Of a DNA stretch of 64,000 bases, positions 52,694 to 61,557 are shown in pieces (positions within the stretch are counted from its first letter, which is position 1; the number at the start of each line of letters is the position of its first letter). The position numbers and the translations under genes were made by a program. The stretch is from Rhodospirillaceae bacterium (GTDB taxonomy: Bacteria > Pseudomonadota > Alphaproteobacteria > Dongiales > Dongiaceae), in assembly GCA_016712715.1 (NCBI GenBank), contig JADJQM010000001.1:2129001-2193000 (forward strand), written 5' to 3'. The notes beneath the pieces were generated by a model, which was given only the letters and a program-made list of their open reading frames with translations, was not told the origin of the DNA and did no database searches.

Positions 52694-54253
52694 ATGAACA
52701 TGCTTCTTAAGGCCGGCGTCGCCGGTCTTGCACTGGTCATGGCCAGCGGCTTTACCGCCGAGGCCAAGACCCCCAAGGACACACTGGTCATGGCGTGGGT
52801 CTTCGACGATATCATTTCGTTGGATCCGGCCGAGATCTACGAGTTCTCCAGCTCGGAATATATGGCGAACACTTATGACCGCCTGGTCGTGCAGGACCTC
52901 GACAACCCCGGTGCCATCAAGTTGCAGGCCGCCGAGAGCTGGTCGGCCTCCGACGACGGCAAGGTGATCACCTTCAAGATTCGTCCCGGCATCAAGTTTG
53001 CCTCGGGCAATGAAATGACCGCTGAGGACGCCGAATTCTCGATCGAGCGCTATGTGCTGCTGGACAAGAGCCCGGCCTTCATCATGAACCAGTTCGGCCT
53101 CAAGAAAGAGACCGTCAAGGACATGGTCCGCGTGAAGGACGCATCCACCCTCGAGGTCGAACTCGATGCGCCCTATGCGCCGAGCTTCTTTCTCAACTGC
53201 CTGTCCTTCACCTCGGCCGTGGTCGACAAGAAGGAAGTGATGTCGCATGAGGTCAATGGCGATCTCGGTTATGACTGGCTGCGCACCAATTATGCCGGCT
53301 CGGGTCCATTCGTCCTGAAGGGCTGGAAGCCCAATGAATCGCTGGTCATGGAAGCCAACGATGCCTATTGGGGCGGCGCGCCGAAGATCAAGCGCGTACT
53401 GGCGAAGAACGTGACCGAAAGCGCCACCCAGCAGCTCTTGCTGCAAAAGGGTGACGTCGACATGGCGCGCAACCTGACCAACGATCAGCTGACCGCCATC
53501 GCCAGCGACAAGAACATCACTGTCGCGGCGACGCCGAAGGCAACCCTCTGGTATATGGGCCTCAACACCACGAACCCGAACCTCGCCAAGCCGGAAGTCC
53601 GCCAGGCGATGAAGTATCTGGTTGACTATGACGGCCTCGCCAACACCTCGTTCAAGAGCATCGGGATCAAACACCAGACCTTCCTGCCGGAAGGCCAGCT
53701 CGGCGCCGACAATGAAACGCCGTTCTCGTTGAACGTCGAGAAGGCCAAGGAACTGCTGGCGAAGGCCGGCGTGCCGGACGGCTTCAACATCACCATGGAC
53801 ACGACGAACAAGACCGAGACGCGTCTGCTCTCCGCCTCGATCCAGAATACCATGGCGAAGGCCGGCATCAACATCATCATCAAGCTGGCCGACAACAAGA
53901 CCACGTTGACCAAGTATCGCGCCAGCCAGCACGATATCTATATCGGCCAGTGGGGCTCGGATTATCAGGATCCGCACTCCAATGCCGAAGGCTATCTGAT
54001 GGCACCGCTCGCCAAGCGCAATGTCTGGCAGCTGCCGGAGAATGAAAAGGCCGTCCTCGCCGCCCGCGACGAGAAGGACAACACCAAGCGTGCCGCGATG
54101 TACATGGAGCTGCAGAAGCAGGCGCTGGAAACCAGCCCCTACATCATCATGTTCCAGCAGATCGAGACGGCGGCCATTCTCAACAATGTGAAGGGCTTCG
54201 TCATCGGCCCGACCTTCGATCTCAATCTCTATGCCAATGTGACGAAGGAATAA
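52694..54253 (+). CDS. Peptide/nickel-type ABC transporter substrate-binding protein
   Basis: The product is 519 residues of solute-binding family 5 (DppA/OppA-like). A signal peptide covers about residues 1-24 (LLKAGVAGLALVMASGFTAE). The mature start ISLDPAEIYEFSSSEYMANT and the later DGKVITFKIRPGIKFASG are typical of the family. CCAGGAGGCTCTAG precedes the ATG. It captures oligopeptides, or another ligand, in the periplasm for the permeases and ATPases encoded next. A perfect hairpin follows its stop. Confidence 0.93.
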   Translation: MNMLLKAGVAGLALVMASGFTAEAKTPKDTLVMAWVFDDIISLDPAEIYEFSSSEYMANTYDRLVVQDLDNPGAIKLQAAESWSASDDGKVITFKIRPGIKFASGNEMTAEDAEFSIERYVLLDKSPAFIMNQFGLKKETVKDMVRVKDASTLEVELDAPYAPSFFLNCLSFTSAVVDKKEVMSHEVNGDLGYDWLRTNYAGSGPFVLKGWKPNESLVMEANDAYWGGAPKIKRVLAKNVTESATQQLLLQKGDVDMARNLTNDQLTAIASDKNITVAATPKATLWYMGLNTTNPNLAKPEVRQAMKYLVDYDGLANTSFKSIGIKHQTFLPEGQLGADNETPFSLNVEKAKELLAKAGVPDGFNITMDTTNKTETRLLSASIQNTMAKAGINIIIKLADNKTTLTKYRASQHDIYIGQWGSDYQDPHSNAEGYLMAPLAKRNVWQLPENEKAVLAARDEKDNTKRAAMYMELQKQALETSPYIIMFQQIETAAILNNVKGFVIGPTFDLNLYANVTKE

Positions 54254-54269
54254 GGCGCGTTTGCTCGTT

Positions 54270-54296
54270 CCGCCCTTCCCGCGACGGGAAGGGCGG
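54270..54296. terminator. Hairpin after the dipeptide-binding protein gene
   Basis: CCGCCCTTCCCG and CGGGAAGGGCGG make a perfect 12-bp stem with a three-base CGA loop, 16 bases after the stop. There is no U-run. It probably protects the binding-protein mRNA 3' end while allowing some read-through into the permease genes. Confidence 0.6.
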
Positions 54297-54421
54297 AGAC
54301 GGCAAGTCGAGATGCGAAAGAACGATACACGCCGTTTTCACTTCCGCGGCTTTTCCTTCAAAGGAACAGCCTGCCCGATCCTGCGCTGTGTCCCCTCGCA
54401 GCGCGCCAATCGAAGTATCCC

Positions 54422-55444
54422 ATGTTGATCAAATCACGCCGTCTGCGCGGCTTGCTGAACTCTCTTGGCTCCGTTGCCGTGACGTTGTTCGGCCTGCTCC
54501 TGGTCACCTTCGTCATCAGCCGCATGCTGCCGGCCGACCCGGTACTGGCCATCGTCGGCGACCATGCGACCGATGAATATGTCGAACGCGTGCGTGAACA
54601 GTTGGGCCTCAACGAGCCGATTCTGGTCCAGTTCTGGATCTATTTCACCAATGTCATCCAAGGCGATCTCGGCCAGTCGATCCGCACCAGCCAGCCGATC
54701 GCCCAGGAACTGATGAACGTCTTCCCGGCGACGCTGGAACTCGCAACACTCGGCACGATAATCGGCATCATTTTCGGCATTCCGCTGGGTGTCCTCGCCG
54801 CCGTGCGCAAGGATACGTTGATCGACCATGTGGTGCGCTTCGTCGGCCTGGTCGGCTATTCCGTGCCGATCTTCTGGCTGGGCCTGATGGGCCTCCTCGT
54901 CTTCTATGCCAAGCTCGACTGGCTGCCCGGTCCCGGGCGCCTCGATTTCGGCTACGAGGATATGGTGACGCCGGTGACCGGCCTCATGACCGTCGACACC
55001 CTCATTTCGGGCGACATGGATCTCTTCAAGAACGCGCTCGGCCATCTCATCCTGCCGGCGAGCCTCCTGGGCTATTTCAGCCTTGCCTATATCAGCCGCA
55101 TGACCCGCTCGCTCATGCTGGGTCAGCTCAGCCAGGAATACATCCTGACCGCACGGGTCAAAGGCGTCTCGGAGACACGCATCATCTGGAAGCATGCCAT
55201 GGGCAATGTGCTGGTGCCGCTGATCACGGTCATCGCCCTCTCCTATGGCAATCTGCTCGAGGGCTCGGTCCTCACCGAGACCGTCTTTGCCTGGCGCGGC
55301 CTCGGCCTCTACATCACCGATTCGATCTTCGGCCAGGACATGCCGGCCGTCATGGGCGGCACCATCGTCGTGGGCGCCGTCTTCATTGTGATCAACATGC
55401 TGACCGACGTGGCCTACCGGCTGCTCGATCCGCGCGCGCAGTGA
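54422..55444 (+). CDS. Dipeptide-type ABC transporter permease (DppB-like)
   Basis: The product is 340 residues with six membrane helices, opening with SVAVTLFGLLLVTFVISRML and ADPVLAIVGDHATDEYVERV, the DppB/OppB N-terminal plan. The ATPase-contact loop is AYISRMTRSLMLGQLSQEYI with the following RVKGVSETRI. It is the first permease of the importer whose binding protein lies at 52694. The next permease starts 13 bases after its stop. Confidence 0.94.
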   Translation: MLIKSRRLRGLLNSLGSVAVTLFGLLLVTFVISRMLPADPVLAIVGDHATDEYVERVREQLGLNEPILVQFWIYFTNVIQGDLGQSIRTSQPIAQELMNVFPATLELATLGTIIGIIFGIPLGVLAAVRKDTLIDHVVRFVGLVGYSVPIFWLGLMGLLVFYAKLDWLPGPGRLDFGYEDMVTPVTGLMTVDTLISGDMDLFKNALGHLILPASLLGYFSLAYISRMTRSLMLGQLSQEYILTARVKGVSETRIIWKHAMGNVLVPLITVIALSYGNLLEGSVLTETVFAWRGLGLYITDSIFGQDMPAVMGGTIVVGAVFIVINMLTDVAYRLLDPRAQ

Positions 55445-55457
55445 GGGAGACAGGACG

Positions 55458-56360
55458 ATGATCTCCGCTTCCTTCCGCGCCTGGCTGCTGAGCGACGTGC
55501 CGGATTCCCGTTTCCAGGCACGCATGGGCCGGTTCTATCTGGGCTGGCTCACCTTCGCCCGGAATCCGCTGGCGATGCTGGGGCTCCTCATCCTTATCGT
55601 GCTCGTCGTGATGGCCATCTTTGCGCCCTGGATTGCGCCGCATAACCCGCTATGGGGCGATTTGCCGGACCGCCTGCTGCCACCCAGCAGCAGGTTCCTG
55701 CTCGGTACCGATGACCAGGGCCGCGATATCTTCAGCCGCATCGTCTACGGGGCCCGCACCACGCTCTATATCATCGGCCTGGTGGCGGTGACGGCAGCAC
55801 CGATCGGACTCCTCATCGGTGCAACGGCCGGGTATGTCGGCGGCTGGGTCGAAACCGCGTTGATGCGCCTGACCGACGCGTTCCTGGCCTACCCGAAACT
55901 GATTCTCGCACTGGCTTTTGCGGCAGCCTTGGGCGCCGGGCTGGAAAACGCCGTCCTCGCCATCGCCATCACATCCTGGCCACCTTATGCGCGCATCGCC
56001 CGTGCCGAGACGCTGACCGTCCGCAACAGCGACTACGTGGCTGCCGCCCGGATGACCGGCGCCGGTTCCTTGCGCATTCTGTTCGGTCATATCATGCCGA
56101 TGTGCATTCCCTCGCTGATCGTGCGTGTCTCACTCGACATGGCCGGCATCATCCTCATCGCGGCGGGTCTCGGTTTCCTGGGATTGGGCGTCGCCCCGCC
56201 TCAGCCGGAATGGGGCTCGATGGTCTCGGAAGGCCGCTCGCAGATCCTGGAACAATGGTGGGTATGCACTTATCCCGGCATTGCCATCTGCATCGTCAGC
56301 CTGGGCTTCAACCTCATCGGCGATGGTTTGCGCGATGTTCTCGACCCTCGTGGCAAGTGA
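55458..56360 (+). CDS. Dipeptide-type ABC transporter permease (DppC-like)
   Basis: The product is 300 residues with the OppC N-terminal domain (WLTFARNPLAMLGLLILIVL) and six helices. It contains LLGTDDQGRDIFSRIVYGAR, a hallmark of DppC/OppC, and the EAA loop TVRNSDYVAAARMTGAGSLR. It pairs with the DppB-like subunit. The stop is followed 16 bases later by the first ATPase gene. Confidence 0.94.
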   Translation: MISASFRAWLLSDVPDSRFQARMGRFYLGWLTFARNPLAMLGLLILIVLVVMAIFAPWIAPHNPLWGDLPDRLLPPSSRFLLGTDDQGRDIFSRIVYGARTTLYIIGLVAVTAAPIGLLIGATAGYVGGWVETALMRLTDAFLAYPKLILALAFAAALGAGLENAVLAIAITSWPPYARIARAETLTVRNSDYVAAARMTGAGSLRILFGHIMPMCIPSLIVRVSLDMAGIILIAAGLGFLGLGVAPPQPEWGSMVSEGRSQILEQWWVCTYPGIAICIVSLGFNLIGDGLRDVLDPRGK

Positions 56361-56376
56361 TATGGGGGCAAGTGAC

Positions 56377-57240
56377 ATGAGCGAAACACCGATCCTCGAC
56401 GTCCAGAACCTCAATGTCCGCTTCGACACGCCGAAGGGCGAATTCCATGCGGTGAAGGATGTCAGCTTCACCATGGGCCGCGAGAAGCTCGCCATCGTCG
56501 GCGAATCCGGTTCCGGCAAGACCCAGACCGGCCGCGCCATCCTGGGGCTGACCCAGGGGCGCATCACCGCGGACCGCATGACCTTCCACGGCGGCAATCT
56601 GGTGGGCCTCAGCCCCAAAGCCTGGCGCGAGATTCGTGGCCGGCGCATCGCCATGGTGATGCAGGATCCCAAATATTCGCTCAACCCCGTGATGACCATC
56701 GGGGATCAGCTGATCGAGGCCGGCCAGCGCCATCTGGGCGCCACCAGCCCGCGGCAGCGTGGGCTGGAGATGCTGGAAGCGGTCAAGATCCGCGACCCAC
56801 AGCGCGTGTTCCGTGCCTGGCCGCACGAGCTTTCAGGCGGCATGGGACAGCGCGCCATGATCGCCATGATGCTGATGGCGGAGCCCGAATTGCTGATTGC
56901 CGACGAGCCCACCTCGGCGCTCGATGTCACTGTGCGCCTCCAGGTGCTGGCGATCCTCGACGATCTCGTGAAGACGCGAAACATGGGGCTCATTTTCATC
57001 AGCCATGATCTCAACCTGGTGCGCACCTTCGCAGACCGGGTGTTGATCATGTATGGCGGCCGCGTGGTCGAGGAACTACCCGCCCGCGACCTCTATTCGG
57101 CGACACACCCCTATACAAGGGGCCTGCTCGCCTGCGCGCCCGAAGTTGACAATCCGAAGAAGCGCCTCGCCATCCTCAGCCGCGACCCGGCCTGGGCGGA
57201 TGCGCCGCAGGTCCGGCAGCCTGCGGGAGGTCGGTCATGA
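56377..57240 (+). CDS. Dipeptide-type ABC transporter ATPase (DppD-like)
   Basis: About 287 residues from ATG 56377, with GGGGGC eight bases upstream; the longer open frame upstream overlaps the permease gene and is rejected. Walker A is GESGSGKTQTGRA, signature LSGGMGQRAMIAMML, Walker B LLIADEPTSALDV. The C-terminal oligopeptide-ABC extension carries HPYTRGLLACAPEV. Its stop overlaps the next ATPase start by ATGA. Confidence 0.93.
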   Translation: MSETPILDVQNLNVRFDTPKGEFHAVKDVSFTMGREKLAIVGESGSGKTQTGRAILGLTQGRITADRMTFHGGNLVGLSPKAWREIRGRRIAMVMQDPKYSLNPVMTIGDQLIEAGQRHLGATSPRQRGLEMLEAVKIRDPQRVFRAWPHELSGGMGQRAMIAMMLMAEPELLIADEPTSALDVTVRLQVLAILDDLVKTRNMGLIFISHDLNLVRTFADRVLIMYGGRVVEELPARDLYSATHPYTRGLLACAPEVDNPKKRLAILSRDPAWADAPQVRQPAGGRS

Positions 57241-58010
57241 TCGATATCGACAAACTGTCCGTTGTCTTTGGCGAAGGAGAGGACCGGGTCCTCGCCGTCG
57301 ATCAATTCAGCCTGCGCGTCGAGGCCGGCGAGAGTTTCGGTCTGGTCGGTGAGTCCGGTTCCGGCAAATCGACCGTGCTCCGCGCTGTGGCAGGCCTGGT
57401 CGACACCTGGACGGGCGATATGGTGGTTGATGGCGCGAAGCTTGGCCGCAAGCGCAGCCGCGACTTCTATGCCAAGGTCCAGATGGTGTTCCAGGACCCA
57501 TTCGGGTCGCTTCACCCCAAGCACACGATCGACCGGATCCTCTCGGAGCCCCTGATCGTCCACGGCCTCGACAATCGCGAGGCGCGGGTCCGTGACGTGC
57601 TTGAACAGGTCCAACTTGGCCCCAGTTTTCGCTTCCGCTATCCGCATCAGTTGTCGGGCGGCCAGCGCCAGCGAATCGCCATCGCCCGCGCCCTCATCCT
57701 CAGCCCCCGCATCATCCTGCTTGATGAACCGACCTCGGCCCTCGATGTCTCGATCCAGGCCGAAATCCTCAACCTGCTCGATGACATCCGCACCCAGTTG
57801 GGGGTCACCTATCTGCTGGTCAGCCACGATCTCGGCGTGGTCGCCCATATGTGCAACCGGTTCGCCGTGATGCGGCAGGGCCGGCTGGTCGAGGTGGCGG
57901 AAAGCGCCCATCTTGGCACCGGCGCTCTCAACCACGCCTATTCGCGCCAGCTGCTGCTGGCGAGCAAAGGCTATGACCGGGCCTTGGTCGACACCTTCGC
58001 GGATCTGTGA
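57237..58010 (+). CDS. Dipeptide-type ABC transporter ATPase (DppF-like)
   Basis: The product is 257 residues. Walker A is GESGSGKSTVLRAV, signature LSGGQRQRIAIARAL, Walker B IILLDEPTSALDVSI, and the H-loop is in LVSHDLGVVAH. It is shorter at the C-terminus than DppD. It is translationally coupled to the DppD-like gene and is the last gene of the importer operon. The next 214 bases are AT-richer and probably hold the infA promoter. Confidence 0.93.
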   Translation: MIDIDKLSVVFGEGEDRVLAVDQFSLRVEAGESFGLVGESGSGKSTVLRAVAGLVDTWTGDMVVDGAKLGRKRSRDFYAKVQMVFQDPFGSLHPKHTIDRILSEPLIVHGLDNREARVRDVLEQVQLGPSFRFRYPHQLSGGQRQRIAIARALILSPRIILLDEPTSALDVSIQAEILNLLDDIRTQLGVTYLLVSHDLGVVAHMCNRFAVMRQGRLVEVAESAHLGTGALNHAYSRQLLLASKGYDRALVDTFADL

Positions 58011-58224
58011 TTTCCGAGATAATCCATAATTATCATATAGTTAGTTGAAATCATCGGAATCGCTGATCTGGTCACGGCCGGATTGAGCTTGAATGGTCAC
58101 ATGACCTGCTTTATTTCATGGCGCCATCTGCAATCATCCCAGCATGATTCCGGCGGCTGAGCCATGTGTGGTGCGCCTGGATGTCGTGCGGATTGCCTCA
58201 CAGATATCGATTTGAAAGAGAACC

Positions 58225-58500
58225 ATGTCGAAAGAAGACGTCATCACCTTTGACGGGACCGTCACGGAGATGTTGCCGGATCTGCGCTACGTGGTGCAGC
58301 TCGATAACGGGCACCAGACCCTGGCCTATACCTCGGGCAAGATGCGCAAGCATCGCATCCGCGTGCTGGCGGGCGACCGCGTCAACGTCGAGATGACGCC
58401 CTACGACCTGACCAAGGGCCGCATCACCTTCCGCTTCAAGGACGAACGTCCGAACACCGGCTCGGCACCGCGCCCCGCGCCGTTCAAGCGGCGCCACTAA
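58225..58500 (+). CDS. infA: Translation initiation factor IF-1 (with C-terminal extension)
   Basis: The product is 91 residues; the first 72 are the S1-like OB fold of IF-1 (EDVITFDGTVTEMLPDLRYV, GKMRKHRIRVLAGDRVNVEM, PYDLTKGRITFRFKDERP). The last 19 form a proline/arginine tail common in alphaproteobacterial IF-1 variants. It binds the 30S A-site during initiation. GAAAGAGAACC precedes the ATG. Its last 27 bases, including the stop, are duplicated immediately downstream. Confidence 0.93.
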   Translation: MSKEDVITFDGTVTEMLPDLRYVVQLDNGHQTLAYTSGKMRKHRIRVLAGDRVNVEMTPYDLTKGRITFRFKDERPNTGSAPRPAPFKRRH

Positions 58501-58530
58501 GTCCCGCGCCGTTCAAACGGCGCCACTAAG
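58474..58530. repeat. Tandem duplication of the infA 3' end
   Basis: A 28-base unit (58474-58501) is repeated at 58503-58530 with a 29-base period and one G/A difference. It includes the coding end and the stop codon TAA. The second copy lies outside the reading frame's stop. Each unit contains the small inverted repeat GCGCCG/CGGCGC, so it may fold. Confidence 0.8.
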
Positions 58531-58535
58531 CCCCT

Positions 58536-59396
58536 TCAGCCAGGCTGGCGGCCCATTTTCCCAGATCGGGCGCTGGCCGGCTTCAGACCGCGTCCCTTGA
58601 GGGCCGCCCAGGCTTCGGCTCCCGTATCGACGATATCGAAGATACCCATGTCAGCGGCTTCAATGAGGCCGCTGTCGATCATGGCGTCGAAATTGATGAC
58701 GCTGTTCCAGTAATCTTTCCCCACCAGCACCACCGGCGTCACCGTGACCTTGCGCGTCTGCTGCAGGGTCAGGATCTCGAACAGCTCGTCCATCGTGCCG
58801 AAGCCGCCGGGGAACACGGCCAAGGCCCGCGCCCGCATGGCGAGGTGCATCTTGCGCATCGCAAAATAGTGAAACCGGAAGGTGAGGTCCGGCGTCGAAA
58901 AGGCATTGGGCTCCTGTTCGCCCGGCAGCGTGATGTTGAAGCCGATCGATGGCGCACCGGCATCATGGGCACCACGATTGGCTGCTTCCATGATTCCAGG
59001 GCCGCCACCCGTCGCGATGACATTGTCGCGTTGACCTTCAACGGGCTTGAGGGCGCCACCTTCCTCGGAGACCAAGCGGGCAAAAGCGCGCGCCTCTTCA
59101 TAGTAGCGCATCCAGGCCCCAAGCTTCTCGGCCCTGGCCTTGGCGGCGGCGTCCGGCGCCGCGGCGATCCGCGCCGCCGCCAGTTCCGGTGAGGGAATGC
59201 GCGCTGAGCCGAACACGATCACGGTCGACCGCACACCCCAATCCTGCAGCACCAGATCCGCCTTGGAATATTCGAGCGCAAAACGCAGGCCGCGCAACTC
59301 CTCGCGGTTGGCGAGGAAGTCGGTATCCTCGACCGGCAGACGATAGGATGGCGCGGTCCGTTGCTGGGCGTTGTCGTGCTTTGGGGTGCTGGTCAT
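58536..59396 (-). CDS. LOG-family protein (TIGR00730-type Rossmann fold)
   Basis: About 286 residues from ATG 59396; upstream in-frame ATG 59420 is possible. The family motifs are TGGGPGIMEAANRGAHD and FPGGFGTMDELFEILTL, the nucleotide-binding PGGxGT motif of LONELY GUY phosphoribohydrolases. Such enzymes release the base from nucleoside 5'-monophosphates. The N-terminal extension (about 90 residues) is longer than in the shortest LOG proteins. It is divergent from the peptidase/aminotransferase fusion gene, with 73 bases between the starts. Confidence 0.88.
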   Translation of the reverse strand: MTSTPKHDNAQQRTAPSYRLPVEDTDFLANREELRGLRFALEYSKADLVLQDWGVRSTVIVFGSARIPSPELAAARIAAAPDAAAKARAEKLGAWMRYYEEARAFARLVSEEGGALKPVEGQRDNVIATGGGPGIMEAANRGAHDAGAPSIGFNITLPGEQEPNAFSTPDLTFRFHYFAMRKMHLAMRARALAVFPGGFGTMDELFEILTLQQTRKVTVTPVVLVGKDYWNSVINFDAMIDSGLIEAADMGIFDIVDTGAEAWAALKGRGLKPASARSGKMGRQPG

Positions 59397-59469
59397 CGGC
59401 AGTACTTTCGTCGTGGTCATGGGGAATGGTAGAAGGAAGCGATCCATTCCCGTTCAGGAAGAATTTGCC

Positions 59470-61548
59470 ATGGACGCCGCCCGACCGGAACAGCTGATCG
59501 CACAAATGCTGGCACGCGTCACGGCCGGACTGCCGGCTCATGAGCATGTCCCGCATCTGCGGCGTTGGCTGGATTTCAACAATCATCGCTTTGGTCCGGT
59601 CCTGCGAGCACCACTCGACCAAGCGCATGTCGCCATCATGGACGCGGCGGAGACACCGGCCAGACTCACACATCCCAGCCGCAACGGTGGCGAAAACCTG
59701 ACCAATTGGTGGTTGCAGCGGCAGCGCGAGATCGCACCGCGCACCGGCATCGGCCGCTATGGCGAGGATCGCGGGATCTATGACCACCCTGAAGAGCCGC
59801 GCGAAGAAAACCCGCGCAAGATCCATCACGCCATAGACATCTTCGAGCCGGCCGGCACGGAGATCTTCGCGCCCTATCTGGCCACGGTCGAGACTCTCGG
59901 CGTTGACCCAGGCCGCCACGGCTTCGGCGGTATCTTGGTGCTACGCCATGAGACGGACACCGGGGTACCGTTCTGGACACTTTATGGTCATCTGGCGCCT
60001 GGCAGCATCGCCGCGCTGAAGCAAGGACAGCGCATCGCCAAGGGAGACCGGCTGGGCGTGCTCGCAACGCCGGCGGAGAACGGCGATTGGCCGCCACATC
60101 TCCACTTCCAGCTTATGACGCACCTCATGGGTTGGGCTGTGCTCGACATCATCGGCATCTCCTGGGCCAGCCAATGGGAATTGTGGCGCGAGATCTGCCC
60201 CGACCCCAACATCATCCTCGGCATCGGCGCGAACTGCGCGGCCCCGATCTCACGCAGCAAGGCGCAATTGGCGAGAGAACGGCAGCGGCATCTCGCCCCC
60301 TCCTTCAGCCTCGCCTATGACACGCCCCTCAAGATCGTGCGCGGCGCCGGCTGCCATCTCTACGATGAGGCCGGGCGTGCCTATCTCGACATGGTCAATA
60401 ACGTCGCTCATGTCGGCCACTGCCATCCACGCATCGTCGACGCGGCGGATCGGCAGATGGCGCTGCTCAACACCAACAGTCGCTATCTCCATGACAACCT
60501 CACCACCTATATCCGGCGTCTCGCGGAAATCCTGCCGCCGGAACTGTCGGTGATCTATCTGGTCAATTCCGGCAGCGAGGCCAATGATCTTGCCCTGCGT
60601 CTCGCCCATGCCCACACGAAGGCGCGCGATGTGGTGGTGGTCGATCACGGCTATCACGGCCATCTGTCCAGCCTCATCGACATCAGCCCCTACAAGTTCG
60701 ATGGAAAGGGTGGCGCAGGTCGGCCCGCGCATACCTGGGTCGCGGAGATGCCCGATCCCTATCGCGGCCGGCTGCGCAAGGGCGACAAGGATGTGGGACC
60801 CGCCTATGCCGACAGTGTCGCCACCCTGGTCCTGGACATGGTAGCGCTGGGTCGGAAGCCAATGGCCTTCATCGCGGAGGGGATCCAGGGCTGCGGGGGG
60901 CAGATTCCCTTCCCGCACGACTACCTCGGCAACGCCTACCGCCATGTCAGGCGCGAAGGCGGCCTCTGCATTGCGGACGAGGTGCAGGTCGGCTTCGGGC
61001 GCGTCGGCACCCATTGGTGGGCGTTCGAAACCCAGGGTGTCGTCCCCGATATCGTCACCATGGGCAAGCCGATCGGCGCCGGGCATCCGCTGGCCGCGGT
61101 GGCGACCACGCCTGAGATCGCCGCGTCTTTCGCCAACGGCATGGAATACTTCAACACCTTCGGTGGCAATCCGGTCTCTGCCGCCATCGGCCTTGCCGTG
61201 CTGGATGTCATCCGCGACGAACGCCTGCTGCACAATGCGCGGGCGCGCGGGGTGCAGCTGATGGACGGGTTGCGGCTGCTGGCGACCCGGCACCGGGTGA
61301 TCGGCGATGTGCGCGGCCTCGGCCTCTTCATCGGCGCGGAATTCGTCAAGGACCGGGACACGCTGCAGCCCGATGCCGCCGGCCTCAAGGCCGTCATCGA
61401 GGCCATGAAGGGTGCCGGCGTGTTGCTATCTTCGGAAGGGCCGCATAACAATGTGCTCAAGATCAAGCCGCCGCTGGTCATCAGCGAAGCTGACTGTGCG
61501 CATTTCCTCTCATTGCTGGACCGGACCTTAAGCGATCTTCACCTGTAA
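59470..61548 (+). CDS. M23 peptidase-like / class III aminotransferase fusion
   Basis: About 692 residues from ATG 59470, with AGGAAG eight bases upstream. The N-terminal 280 residues include a LytM/M23-like domain (HHAIDIFEPAGTEIFAPYLA, FWTLYGHLAPGS and PPHLHFQLM). The C-terminal 410 residues are a PLP-dependent class III aminotransferase (NSGSEANDLALRLA, CIADEVQVGFGRVG, Lys in VTMGKPIGAGHPLAAV). It is closest in style to the AGXT2L/ethanolamine-phosphate phospho-lyase branch. Similar proteins elsewhere also carry an N-terminal phosphotransferase domain, which is missing here. No signal peptide, so the M23 part is probably cytoplasmic and of changed function. Confidence 0.88.
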   Translation: MDAARPEQLIAQMLARVTAGLPAHEHVPHLRRWLDFNNHRFGPVLRAPLDQAHVAIMDAAETPARLTHPSRNGGENLTNWWLQRQREIAPRTGIGRYGEDRGIYDHPEEPREENPRKIHHAIDIFEPAGTEIFAPYLATVETLGVDPGRHGFGGILVLRHETDTGVPFWTLYGHLAPGSIAALKQGQRIAKGDRLGVLATPAENGDWPPHLHFQLMTHLMGWAVLDIIGISWASQWELWREICPDPNIILGIGANCAAPISRSKAQLARERQRHLAPSFSLAYDTPLKIVRGAGCHLYDEAGRAYLDMVNNVAHVGHCHPRIVDAADRQMALLNTNSRYLHDNLTTYIRRLAEILPPELSVIYLVNSGSEANDLALRLAHAHTKARDVVVVDHGYHGHLSSLIDISPYKFDGKGGAGRPAHTWVAEMPDPYRGRLRKGDKDVGPAYADSVATLVLDMVALGRKPMAFIAEGIQGCGGQIPFPHDYLGNAYRHVRREGGLCIADEVQVGFGRVGTHWWAFETQGVVPDIVTMGKPIGAGHPLAAVATTPEIAASFANGMEYFNTFGGNPVSAAIGLAVLDVIRDERLLHNARARGVQLMDGLRLLATRHRVIGDVRGLGLFIGAEFVKDRDTLQPDAAGLKAVIEAMKGAGVLLSSEGPHNNVLKIKPPLVISEADCAHFLSLLDRTLSDLHL

Positions 61549-61557
61549 GGTGCCAAA

